Origin: Flavobacteriales bacterium UBA6049
GTDB lineage: Bacteria; Bacteroidota; Bacteroidia; Flavobacteriales_G; Salibacteraceae
NCBI GenBank assembly: GCA_002429085.1
Contig: DIYR01000121.1
Span: forward strand, 1-20,214
Length of the DNA: 20,214 nt
Reading direction: 5' to 3'
A model generated the notes under the pieces. That model did not search any database. It had not been told where the DNA came from and was given only the letters and a program-made list of their open reading frames with translations. Positions within the stretch are counted from its first letter, which is position 1. The number at the start of each line of letters is the position of its first letter. Position numbers and translations under genes: made by a program. Positions 1 through 8,031 of the stretch are shown here, piece by piece.

Positions 1-869
1 TGATGTAGCGCTATTTTTTTTGATGTTTCCATCACTTCTTCCCAAAACGGAACCTGAAAACCAACTATCGTTTTACCAGTCACTGGATGAACCGATTCAT
101 TATTTTTTGTGATATCGCTATATACACCTTCTCCTTCAATAATTCCAGTTTCTAAATTTATTGGTGCTGCTATATTTCCAGAAGCTAAATTATCAACGTG
201 GCTATTTACTGAAATTCTCAATCTAGCTCCTAAAACATCTACTCCGCCTTGATCATTTATCATGGTCATTACACGTACAGTATTTAAACCAGATGGTGAT
301 AACTCATTAATTTGAGGATGTTGTTCAACAAATTCTTCTGCAAGGTTAAACCCTTTTGAATTCATATATTTTAAAAGAGTATCGGCATTGTAATCTGAAG
401 TTTTCAAAATTTCAACCTCAAAACCGCATTGTCCTAAAGCGTCCTTAACAACAATTTTTCCAGAAGAATTTCTTAATACAGACTGAGCGCATTTATTATT
501 CTCTTTTAGATCTTGATCTGAGCAAAAAGCGTGTTTAATAAACGGTTTATAGGATTCATAGAATTTCAATTTATTTTCAAGTATATCCCTTGAGGATACT
601 GGGTTCATTTTTAAATCAAATTCGTATTTAAAACCAGTTCCAACCCATTTTTTTCTTTCATCAGGATTTTTCTCATAAAACTTGAAAATAAAATAATCCA
701 TTATCCCGATATTGTATTTGTACGAACTGGAGATAATATCAGACCATAACGAAATCGAATTCATTCCTTTTTCTTTTCTGACATGGTCAAAAAACTTATT
801 GAATTTAGACCAATCCAGTTTATGGAAATAATAACCTAAGTATTTTGTTCGGTTCAAGATTTTTTTCAT
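1..869 (-). CDS. Sugar-transfer-associated ATP-grasp protein (3' end cut by window edge)
   Basis: I translated this frame by hand from an ATG at 869; it stays open for 289 codons and runs off the left edge, so the C-terminus is missing. Visible motifs fit the ATP-grasp family found in polysaccharide loci (ATPgrasp_ST type): a lysine strand with a small-residue loop (KIVVKDALGQCGF, about residues 140-152), NTVRVMTM at 196-203, RLRIS followed by VDNLASGNIAAPINLETG, then HPVTGK at 261-266 and GFQVPFW at 270-276. Members of this superfamily join a carboxylate to an amine through an acyl phosphate, using ATP. The substrate of this subgroup is not established; in this operon a uronic acid or an amino-acid substituent is a reasonable guess. 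It starts 4 bp after the upstream GT4 stop, so it is probably co-translated. Family call good, substrate unknown. Confidence 0.85.
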   Translation of the reverse strand, partial: MKKILNRTKYLGYYFHKLDWSKFNKFFDHVRKEKGMNSISLWSDIISSSYKYNIGIMDYFIFKFYEKNPDERKKWVGTGFKYEFDLKMNPVSSRDILENKLKFYESYKPFIKHAFCSDQDLKENNKCAQSVLRNSSGKIVVKDALGQCGFEVEILKTSDYNADTLLKYMNSKGFNLAEEFVEQHPQINELSPSGLNTVRVMTMINDQGGVDVLGARLRISVNSHVDNLASGNIAAPINLETGIIEGEGVYSDITKNNESVHPVTGKTIVGFQVPFWEEVMETSKKIALH

Positions 870-873
870 CCTT

Positions 874-2007
874 CTACGAGTTATACAGTTGATGTTGTCC
901 CTCCCAAATTAGTCTAGAATTAAATCTTTTACTCCATTCTCTCCCATTCACACTCAATCTTTTTCTGTCATTTTCATCATCCAAAAGTGCTTCAATGGTG
1001 GAGGTTAAAATGTCTTTTTCCTTTGGAGGAATAAGAATCCCATTAAATCCATTTTTAACAGCGTCTCTACAACCAGTTACATCACAACTAATGATAGGCA
1101 ACTCCATTGCAGCAGCTTGAATTAATGTGTTTCCAAATCCTTCCCACCATGCTGGTAAAACAAAAATATCCATTACTGCCATGTATTCGTTTACATTTCC
1201 TACATAGCCAGTTAATGTCACATCGGGATCATCCTCCATTTTTCTAACAAGGTCTTTATCGGAAACTTGAGCCATATTAGCCTTACCTACAATGATCAAA
1301 TGAAGGTTATCTCTGTTATTTCTTAACTGACAAAAAGAGTCGTATAATTCATTAATCCCTTTTCTATCTACAATACGCCCCACAAATCCAATAACAGTTT
1401 TATTTTGAATTTTTAAATCTTGTATAATTCTTGAAATGTTTTGTTTTGAAATAACCTCTTTAGAAAATAAATCCAAATCAACCCCGTTGCTACTTCCATT
1501 TCCAATCAATACCGATTTTTCTTCCTTAAATATGTTATCTTCAAGTCCTTTAGTCTGAACTGATTTACTGATACATATTACGGTGTGAACCTTAGAACAA
1601 GCATACCTATCTAGGGTGATAAGAATTTTCTTCTTCAACCCATTTTCATGTTCATATCTAAAACCTCTACATGTATAAATTCTTCTTTCCACACCTAGAA
1701 GTGCACCTGCTAAGCTTCCTAAAAGTCCCATTTTAGGAGTACCTACATTTATCACATCAGGTTTAACTTTCCATAGATTAAAAATGATTTGGAAGAGAGC
1801 AATTAAGTCTTTAATCGGTGAAATTTCTCTTTCGATATTGATGGGAATTAATTTACTCCCTTCGTCTTGACAAAACTGTCGAGTTTCTGGGTGTTCAGGA
1901 GCCATTAAAAATACTTCATATCCTTTATCTATAAAGTATTTAACTTGCCCTTTAATAAGGATTACACTTAGAGGAGCTGTGATTCCAATGACTAACTTCT
2001 TGCTCAT
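874..2007 (-). CDS. GT4 family glycosyltransferase
   Basis: A cytoplasmic GT-B retaining glycosyltransferase that would transfer a sugar from a nucleotide donor to a lipid-linked intermediate. I chose the ATG at 2007 (MSKKLVIGIT, 377 aa), because its ATG overlaps the TGA of the upstream amidotransferase in an ATGA junction; an ATG 21 bp further upstream (2028) would add seven residues and a longer overlap. The N-terminal acceptor half contains GTPKMGLLGSLAGALLGV, and the C-terminal donor half has VGRIVDRKGI and the family signature WWEGFGNTLIQAAAMELP. In that signature the second glutamate of the usual E-x7-E is a glutamine (E289 and Q297 in this numbering). Its general form resembles PglA-like transferases that extend HexNAc-PP-undecaprenol, but donor and acceptor cannot be assigned. 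Confidence 0.9.
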   Translation of the reverse strand: MSKKLVIGITAPLSVILIKGQVKYFIDKGYEVFLMAPEHPETRQFCQDEGSKLIPINIEREISPIKDLIALFQIIFNLWKVKPDVINVGTPKMGLLGSLAGALLGVERRIYTCRGFRYEHENGLKKKILITLDRYACSKVHTVICISKSVQTKGLEDNIFKEEKSVLIGNGSSNGVDLDLFSKEVISKQNISRIIQDLKIQNKTVIGFVGRIVDRKGINELYDSFCQLRNNRDNLHLIIVGKANMAQVSDKDLVRKMEDDPDVTLTGYVGNVNEYMAVMDIFVLPAWWEGFGNTLIQAAAMELPIISCDVTGCRDAVKNGFNGILIPPKEKDILTSTIEALLDDENDRKRLSVNGREWSKRFNSRLIWEGQHQLYNS

Positions 2008-3872
2008 TTCGAATACTGATTTAACCAAGAATCTATGGCCATTAACGACAAAATTGCATAAGATTTATTAACCTTACCATCGGCATTATCATCAATCATT
2101 TTTTGAACAACAGTATAGTCGAAAATAGCAGATTTTGACAATTTTTCTTCGGAAAGTCTTCTATTTACTTCTTCTTTCAATTCATTTCGTATCCAAGAAT
2201 CAACTGGAGCACCGAAACCTGATTTAGGCCTGTAAATCACATCTTTAGGAATATACTTTTCAGCCATCTTTTTCAAAATGTATTTTGTTTCTTTACCTTT
2301 CATCTTTACAGAAGGAGGTAATCGAAAGGCAAAATCAACCAGATCAATATCCAAAAATGGCACTCGAATCTCAACTCCATGAGCCATCCCTAATTTGTCT
2401 GTATAATTTAAATTGTGGCCAACTAAAAAGGTGTACACCTCTAAAAACAACATTTTATTCAATACAGAATCTCCAACATTGCAATTATCCCAGAGTTTCT
2501 TAAAATAAGAATTTGAAGCATAATCAATCACACTTTTCTTTTCTTGAAAAAGTTGATTTACATCACTTTCAGAATTCCATTCGAATAGTCCTAAATATCT
2601 TTCTTCAGTAGTCTTATCCGAATCTTTAAGAAATTTCCGTAAACGTCTAACTACAGCAGAAGTAGAATTTGTTTTATTGACAATACTCTTGAGTGATTTT
2701 ACTAAAATAGACGGAATCAACTTAAAGTATTTCTCATAATAAATCACCTGGTGTCTTCTATAACCTGAAAAGATATCATCTCCACCAGTTCCTCCGATCA
2801 AGACTTTTATGCCATCTTTTCTTGCTTGCTGAGCAATCAAGGATAGATTTAATGGTGCAGGATCTGCCTGTGGTTCATCTAAATGCCAAATTAAATTATC
2901 AAAGTCTTTAAACATATTAGAATCAACCTTTACTATTCTCAAGTCAACATCTAAATGTTCTGCAACTTTTATGGCGTAATCTAAATCTCTTGCAAAACCA
3001 TCTCTTGAAGGACCTGAGTCGATTGTGTAACAAACAAGTCTTTCATTTGGTCTTGCTTTTTTTGCCAAGGCAACAAGTAAACTACTATCTAGCCCACCGC
3101 TTAAGAAAAAACCGATAGGAGCATCACTTATCAATTGTGAATTAACGGCATTGGACAACTTTTCATCTAATTGCTCGATTAAATCATTTTCTAAATATCT
3201 GGTGATGGGTTCTGAAACTTTTAAAACATAATACTCCTCAAGTTTCATTTCAAAGCTATCAATACATAATTCAATGTAATGCCCAGGTAATAGTTTTTTT
3301 ACTGTTTTAAATGGAGTTCGTTCATCAGCACTCCACATATAGGTTAAATAATTTTTTAAAGCTTTTTTATCTAAATCATTATTTTCTAAACCTGGTAAAA
3401 TACCTTTAAGTTCCGAAGAGCATATAAAGCGATTGTTAACCATATAGTAGTACAATGGCTTAACACCATACTGATCTCTTACGACAATAAGCTTTTTTGT
3501 TCTATGATTTAATATGGAGAAAGCAAATATACCTCGAAGCTTATTAAGGCAACTTACACCTTCTTTTTCGAATAGAGCCAAAAGAGTTTCTGTGTCACTT
3601 GTCGATTTAAAATCGTAAGAACTCAAATTTTCTCGCAATTTCCAGTGATTATATATTTCGCCATTGAAAACAATGGTGTAATCTCCAGAATTTGATGTCA
3701 TTGGTTGTTTACCATTCTCCGACAAGTCTTGAATAGACAACCTAACATGACCTAAAAGAGTGTTTTCAAATTGAAAAAAATCTTGAGAATCGGGGCCTCT
3801 ATGCCCGATGTTGGATAACCCTTTTTCAAAAGAAGGATTATCAATATTAACGCCAGTTAAAATACCGCACAT
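2004..3872 (-). CDS. asnB: AsnB-type glutamine-dependent amidotransferase, copy 2 (divergent)
   Basis: 622 aa, the usual length for glutamine-hydrolysing asparagine synthetase. The N-terminal Ntn-type glutaminase domain begins MCG, so Cys2 becomes the nucleophile after Met removal; HRGPDS (24-29), NGEIYN (70-75) and SDTE (92-95) follow. The synthetase domain has the PPi loop SGGLDSS (258-264) and, in place of the usual SSDGGDE, GGTGGDDIFSGY (360-371). Enzymes of this family take NH3 from glutamine and amidate an adenylated carboxylate. In O-antigen loci AsnB homologues such as WbtH (Francisella) and WbpS (Pseudomonas) are linked to amidation of uronic acids. Given the UDP-HexNAcA genes upstream, I infer uronamide formation rather than free asparagine synthesis. 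It follows the GT2 gene by 4 bp and overlaps the next GT4 by 4 bp. Confidence 0.92.
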   Translation of the reverse strand: MCGILTGVNIDNPSFEKGLSNIGHRGPDSQDFFQFENTLLGHVRLSIQDLSENGKQPMTSNSGDYTIVFNGEIYNHWKLRENLSSYDFKSTSDTETLLALFEKEGVSCLNKLRGIFAFSILNHRTKKLIVVRDQYGVKPLYYYMVNNRFICSSELKGILPGLENNDLDKKALKNYLTYMWSADERTPFKTVKKLLPGHYIELCIDSFEMKLEEYYVLKVSEPITRYLENDLIEQLDEKLSNAVNSQLISDAPIGFFLSGGLDSSLLVALAKKARPNERLVCYTIDSGPSRDGFARDLDYAIKVAEHLDVDLRIVKVDSNMFKDFDNLIWHLDEPQADPAPLNLSLIAQQARKDGIKVLIGGTGGDDIFSGYRRHQVIYYEKYFKLIPSILVKSLKSIVNKTNSTSAVVRRLRKFLKDSDKTTEERYLGLFEWNSESDVNQLFQEKKSVIDYASNSYFKKLWDNCNVGDSVLNKMLFLEVYTFLVGHNLNYTDKLGMAHGVEIRVPFLDIDLVDFAFRLPPSVKMKGKETKYILKKMAEKYIPKDVIYRPKSGFGAPVDSWIRNELKEEVNRRLSEEKLSKSAIFDYTVVQKMIDDNADGKVNKSYAILSLMAIDSWLNQYSK

Positions 3873-3876
3873 CTTA

Positions 3877-4761
3877 CTATAAAGACATTTTATTTTTTTG
3901 CAAAAAATTCACTATCAAATTAAACTCTTTCACCTCATGTTCATTAGGATTAATACCTCTTGAATTCAAAACTGATTCTTGAGTTAGGAAGCGGTATCTA
4001 ATAATGAATAAAACAAATTTCGCAAAAGAAATTACTAAATGATTTATTGAGCCTAACGGAAAATCGGAAATAGATTTTGAAAATCTAACTAGGTTGTAAT
4101 AGTGGCTTTTGAGTATCTTTTTTTTACTTACAGAAGTGTATTCAGAATAGTAATAAAGAACGTTAGGAATTGACATTATCTCATGATTGTGACCTACTCT
4201 CATCATAAAATCGGAATCTTGTGCCATTTTAAGTGTTTCGGAAAAATGAATCTCACCAATAATTTCTGATTTTATCATATTTGCGGCTCTTGCTAGTGTA
4301 AAGTTAGAATCATACGAATATTTAATAGGTTTAACCCCTTTAGTACCTCTAACTCGCCTCAAAACAAATTTGTCGTCATAGGAACCCATTGCACAACTCA
4401 CCATACCAACATTAGGATTAGTTTCAAACGCCTCCATTTGATTTGAAAGTTTATCGGGATGAAAAAAATCATCTGCATCTAAAAATGCTACATATTCATA
4501 CTTCAAGCATTCTTTCAGCGCTCTATTTCGTGCAAATGGTCTTCCTTTATTCTCCTTAAAATGAATCACTTTTATACGTTCATCACTACTAGCAAACTCA
4601 TCAGCTATTTCCTTAGTTTTATCAGACGAACCATCATTAACAATTATTAAATTCCAATTCGTGTATTTCTGACTTAAAATGGAATTAACAGCTAGGTGTA
4701 TGGTAGACTCTGCATTGTAAGCAGGCATCATTATTCCAATTGCTATTTCTGAAGAATTCAT
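3877..4761 (-). CDS. GT2 family glycosyltransferase
   Basis: 294 aa, GT-A fold family 2 inverting glycosyltransferase. The nucleotide-binding start reads MMPAYNAESTI, followed by VNDGSSD (41-47) and the metal-binding DxD-type motif FLDADD (93-98). The domain fills roughly residues 6-230; the C-terminal part is hydrophobic and basic (around 240-265) and may touch the membrane. It would add one sugar to the growing lipid-linked repeat on the cytoplasmic side. The start ATG at 4761 follows a 142-bp non-coding gap, the longest in the window, and the gene is followed after 4 bp by the second AsnB-type gene. Donor sugar unknown. Confidence 0.9.
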   Translation of the reverse strand: MNSSEIAIGIMMPAYNAESTIHLAVNSILSQKYTNWNLIIVNDGSSDKTKEIADEFASSDERIKVIHFKENKGRPFARNRALKECLKYEYVAFLDADDFFHPDKLSNQMEAFETNPNVGMVSCAMGSYDDKFVLRRVRGTKGVKPIKYSYDSNFTLARAANMIKSEIIGEIHFSETLKMAQDSDFMMRVGHNHEIMSIPNVLYYYSEYTSVSKKKILKSHYYNLVRFSKSISDFPLGSINHLVISFAKFVLFIIRYRFLTQESVLNSRGINPNEHEVKEFNLIVNFLQKNKMSL

Positions 4762-4903
4762 TTATTTTAATGAGAAATAATTAAACGGATAAAAACCAAA
4801 ATCGATTACCATACAATAAAATCAGAAAATCATTACCATTACAGCATGTCTAACGTGAATATTTTTAGTTTCAAAAGAAAAAACAATTCATTAAAAAAAT
4901 TGA
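4762..4903 (-). promoter_or_regulatory. 142-bp intergenic gap with a direct-repeat pair; possible internal promoter
   Basis: The longest non-coding stretch inside the operon. It is very A+T rich and contains the near-repeat AAAATCGATTACCAT (4798-4812) and AAAATCATTACCAT (4826-4839), starting 28 bp apart and lying about 37-78 bp upstream of the GT2 start. I find no exact Bacteroidota -7 box (TAnnTTTG) at a sensible spacing, so a promoter or operator here is inference only. Confidence 0.25.
4798..4839. repeat. Imperfect direct repeat AAAATC(G)ATTACCAT, two copies
   Basis: Copy 1 is at 4798-4812 and copy 2 at 4826-4839; they differ by a single inserted G. The repeat is seen directly. Its role is unknown; a paired protein-binding site upstream of the GT2 gene is possible, but chance is not excluded in such A+T-rich DNA. 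Confidence 0.5.
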
Positions 4904-5989
4904 TCACTTTATATTATATATAAAAAATAAATACTTTTCTGCGATTGATACTAAAGACTGATTTACACGAATAGCTTTAGCTTTCGACATCAATTCACCT
5001 CGTTTTTTTTCATCTGAAATTAGTCTATCAATCTCAACAACCAGTTGATCTATATCTCCATCTTCTACAAGTATTCCGTTCTCATCATTATTAATTAGAT
5101 CTGACGGTCCAGCTATAATATCGTAACTAATACATGCTAAACCACTCGCCATAGCTTCGCACAATGCATTAGGCATGCCCTCACTTCTGGAGGTCAACAG
5201 AAATATAGAGCTCTTAGCATATAATCTATCCATATCAAGAACCTGACCTAAAAACTCCACCTTATCCTCTAATTGTAATTCTTTGACTAGAGAATAAAGC
5301 TTTTCAGATTCTGGACCATTGCTTCCTGCAATTCTTAACTTCCATCCTTCATTATTTGATCTATAGAAAGCTTCAATTGCTCTATCAATTCCTTTCACCT
5401 TATAATGTCGACCAACCACCAAGATGCTTTTTTCACGTTGTATTTCTGGATATAATTTCACATCCTTAACGGCATTAGGAATTACTTTTATATTGAAATC
5501 TTCTCCCAACATTTTTCTTTTCACCCTAGCAGCAACTGAAGTTTGTGCAATAAACCCTTGCGACTTCCGGTACAACATCTTTCTAAAGAAATTATATGCA
5601 GGATGAATTTTTTTATGAGGACTTGACCTATCTGATATATAAATTGGAATACTTAATCCCGTTGCGCTTAACAATACCAATGGATTGTGATAGTCTCCAA
5701 AACTAAGAACTACATCCGCTTTTGATTCCTTTATAGAGTTTCTTAAATACGGGATTAATCGGAAGTAATATGATAATTTAGATGAGGTTTCTTTATCAAA
5801 ATCAGGCTCTATTACCTTTATGGTTGGATCTAGTTCATAAAAATGATTCTTTTTGTAGTGAAGCACGTAAATTACTTCAAGTCCAATTGAAGCATAATAA
5901 TTAGCCAAGTTAGACATTGCCCTCTCTAAACCGCCTAGTTGAAGTGAGGTTGAGACTAGACACAATCTAGTTTTTGATTTGTCTTTCAT
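4904..5989 (-). CDS. GT4 family glycosyltransferase, PglH-like
   Basis: 361 aa, GT-B fold. The N-terminal half opens with the glycine-rich acceptor-side motif LQLGGLERAMSNLA (16-29), typical of PglH/GalNAc-transferase-like GT4 enzymes. The C-terminal half carries VVGRHYKVKGIDRAI (191-205) and the complete E-x7-E signature SRSEGMPNALCEAM, with E270 and E278. It would transfer a sugar, plausibly a HexNAc, onto undecaprenyl-linked oligosaccharide at the inner face of the membrane. The ATG at 5989 lies 10 bp downstream of a small perfect inverted repeat and 80 bp after the first AsnB-type gene. The PglH resemblance is from motif style only; the linkage is not predictable. Confidence 0.9.
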   Translation of the reverse strand: MKDKSKTRLCLVSTSLQLGGLERAMSNLANYYASIGLEVIYVLHYKKNHFYELDPTIKVIEPDFDKETSSKLSYYFRLIPYLRNSIKESKADVVLSFGDYHNPLVLLSATGLSIPIYISDRSSPHKKIHPAYNFFRKMLYRKSQGFIAQTSVAARVKRKMLGEDFNIKVIPNAVKDVKLYPEIQREKSILVVGRHYKVKGIDRAIEAFYRSNNEGWKLRIAGSNGPESEKLYSLVKELQLEDKVEFLGQVLDMDRLYAKSSIFLLTSRSEGMPNALCEAMASGLACISYDIIAGPSDLINNDENGILVEDGDIDQLVVEIDRLISDEKKRGELMSKAKAIRVNQSLVSIAEKYLFFIYNIK

Positions 5990-5999
5990 AGTCAGCTAT

Positions 6000-6017
6000 C
6001 CTAATTAAAAAATTAGG
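6000..6017 (-). repeat. Perfect 7-bp inverted repeat, 4-nt loop, just upstream of the PglH-like gene
   Basis: CCTAATT (6000-6006) and AATTAGG (6011-6017) are exact reverse complements around AAAA. In the minus-strand mRNA this gives a short hairpin ending about 10 nt before the start codon at 5989. It has only two G:C pairs per stem and no U-tract, so it is not a convincing terminator. It might affect translation initiation or RNA processing. Confidence 0.4.
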
Positions 6018-6069
6018 GCATAATTCGGTACAATCGAAAATATTTAATACCAAGGAAGAGTTACTCCTC

Positions 6070-7968
6070 TTAAGATTTCAAAACCCATTTTTTGTACCAC
6101 ATGATGTATACTAAAACTCTCCAAATAAGAATATCATGGTGTAATTTATTCTTCCAAAAAGAGTCTAAAAATTGATTTAGTTCCGTATAATTGATGAAGG
6201 GTATATTACGTTGTTCAGCAAAAAACATTTGTGTTTTAACAAATTCTTTCATCTCATTTCTTAACCAATATTGAATTGGAGTGGTAAATCCCATTTTAGG
6301 CTTACTCATTAACTCCTCTCCAAGTTCACTATATACTATTTGCTTAAATATTGTCTTTCCTTTACCATTTTTCATAAAAACATTATCCTTTTGCGACATC
6401 ATTAATTCAAATAATCTGTGATCCAATAATGGCTCTCTTCCCTCAACTGATGCAGCCATTGTGCCTCTATCCACTTTAACAAGCATTTGATTGACAAGCC
6501 TCTCTTTTATATCCTTAATTAACAAACGTTTAATTGGAGATTTCACATAACTATAAGTCTTGTTATACTCGCCCGGGTATTCTTTATCATGACCGTTTCC
6601 ATTAAATAGGGGCTCAATGAGAGGTTCGGGTAAACCATCCATCTCAGCAAACACATTTCTATCTTGAATATCATTATTCTTATCAAGAATTCTTGATAAT
6701 TTGTCGAGATTCCCTGAAAGTCTGTAATTTCTTTTTCCAACTAAGAATGCGCTCAACCTCAAAAAAGGCTTAATATAACTTCTTAACCAAGATGGAATCT
6801 TTTTAACTTTTTCCTGCATACTCAAGCTTACCAAATACCTCTTATATCCTGCAAAAAGTTCATCTCCGCCATCAGATGAAATAGCCACTTTCACATGCTT
6901 TTCTGCTTTCCCAGACAAAAAGACCAAAGGTAAAATTGCATCATCTGAAAATGGTTCATCAATATACTCAGAAAAGTTCTCTATTACATCAATTACATCC
7001 TCTTTAGACATGTAAAATTCATGATGTTTAGTACCAATATGCTCCGCTACCATTTTTGCATGAGGAGCCTCATCATTCACATTCTCGAACCCCATGGTGA
7101 AAGTCATAAGCTTTTCACACATATTTTCATTCATCATATTGGTCACGTAACTGCTATCTAATCCACCGCTTAAATATGAACAAATAGGAACATCTGACAC
7201 CAATCTATATTTAATAGATGACTTTAAGAGCTCTGACAGTGCAGCTTTTAAATCAGGGTTACCTTTTTCCGTTCCTTTTGAAAAATCCTCAATATTCCAG
7301 AATTGAAACCGCTTGTAACTTTCGAAATTGGCAGAGGTAAATTTATATATAAAGCCAGGCTCAACCTTTTTCACACCTTCAAAAGCACTATCATTTTCAG
7401 GAATATAACCGTACTTAAGGAAATTTCTAATGGCAATTTGATTAACTTTAACTTCCCCTAAAAACGATACGATTGTTTTTGGCTCTGAGCCGAATATCAA
7501 TTGATGATTTCGTTGATATATGTACAACGGTTTAACCCCCAATCTATCTCGAATCAATAAGAATTCTTTCTTTTTTTCATCGTACAAACCGATTGCAAAC
7601 ATTCCTATGAACTGAGAAAAAGCTTCCAGTCCCCATTCCAAATACGAATTGAGGATGACTTCAGTATCTGAATTGGTTTCAAAATTGTATCCTTTTTGGA
7701 CCAGTCTTTCCTTTAATTCCTGATAATTATATATTTCACCATTAAAAATTATCGAAATGCCATTATACCTCATTGGCTGATTACCAAATACAGTATCATC
7801 AATAATAGCTAATCTACGATGACCTAGACCAACATTAAATTGCTTTTCATTTAGTATAAGAGTGTTACCTGAATCTGGACCTCTTCGATACATTAAATTA
7901 GTTGCATACTCTAATTGATCTCCTGAAAGCTCTTTTCTGTAATCAACAAAACCAACAATTCCACACAT
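6070..7968 (-). CDS. asnB: AsnB-type glutamine-dependent amidotransferase, copy 1
   Basis: 632 aa with both domains of class B asparagine synthetase. The glutaminase domain starts MCGIVGF (Cys2 nucleophile) and contains RRGPDS (28-33), HRRLAIID (50-57), NGEIYN (76-81) and SDTE (100-103). The synthetase domain has the ATP/PPi loop SGGLDSS (267-273) and canonical SSDGGDELFAGY (364-375), so it looks fully active. Within polysaccharide loci such proteins are associated with converting a uronic acid or its nucleotide sugar to the amide. It lies 63 bp after the deacetylase pair. It is clearly diverged from the second AsnB-type gene about 2 kb further along the operon, which suggests a different substrate rather than a recent duplication. 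A true asparagine synthetase cannot be excluded from sequence alone. Confidence 0.93.
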   Translation of the reverse strand: MCGIVGFVDYRKELSGDQLEYATNLMYRRGPDSGNTLILNEKQFNVGLGHRRLAIIDDTVFGNQPMRYNGISIIFNGEIYNYQELKERLVQKGYNFETNSDTEVILNSYLEWGLEAFSQFIGMFAIGLYDEKKKEFLLIRDRLGVKPLYIYQRNHQLIFGSEPKTIVSFLGEVKVNQIAIRNFLKYGYIPENDSAFEGVKKVEPGFIYKFTSANFESYKRFQFWNIEDFSKGTEKGNPDLKAALSELLKSSIKYRLVSDVPICSYLSGGLDSSYVTNMMNENMCEKLMTFTMGFENVNDEAPHAKMVAEHIGTKHHEFYMSKEDVIDVIENFSEYIDEPFSDDAILPLVFLSGKAEKHVKVAISSDGGDELFAGYKRYLVSLSMQEKVKKIPSWLRSYIKPFLRLSAFLVGKRNYRLSGNLDKLSRILDKNNDIQDRNVFAEMDGLPEPLIEPLFNGNGHDKEYPGEYNKTYSYVKSPIKRLLIKDIKERLVNQMLVKVDRGTMAASVEGREPLLDHRLFELMMSQKDNVFMKNGKGKTIFKQIVYSELGEELMSKPKMGFTTPIQYWLRNEMKEFVKTQMFFAEQRNIPFINYTELNQFLDSFWKNKLHHDILIWRVLVYIMWYKKWVLKS

Positions 7969-8031
7969 TCTACTTACTTATTATTAGGGTGATCCATATT
8001 TTACATTGATTGAAAATATCTACCACAATCT

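Noticed and set aside
2004..7968. Recent duplication of the asnB-type gene
   Set aside because: The two proteins differ across both domains and in a key synthetase motif, so they are distinct family members rather than a recent local duplication.
7969..8031. Possible internal promoter in the 63-bp gap before the first AsnB-type gene
   Set aside because: Only partial matches to the Bacteroidota -7 box are present, with no -33 element at proper spacing.
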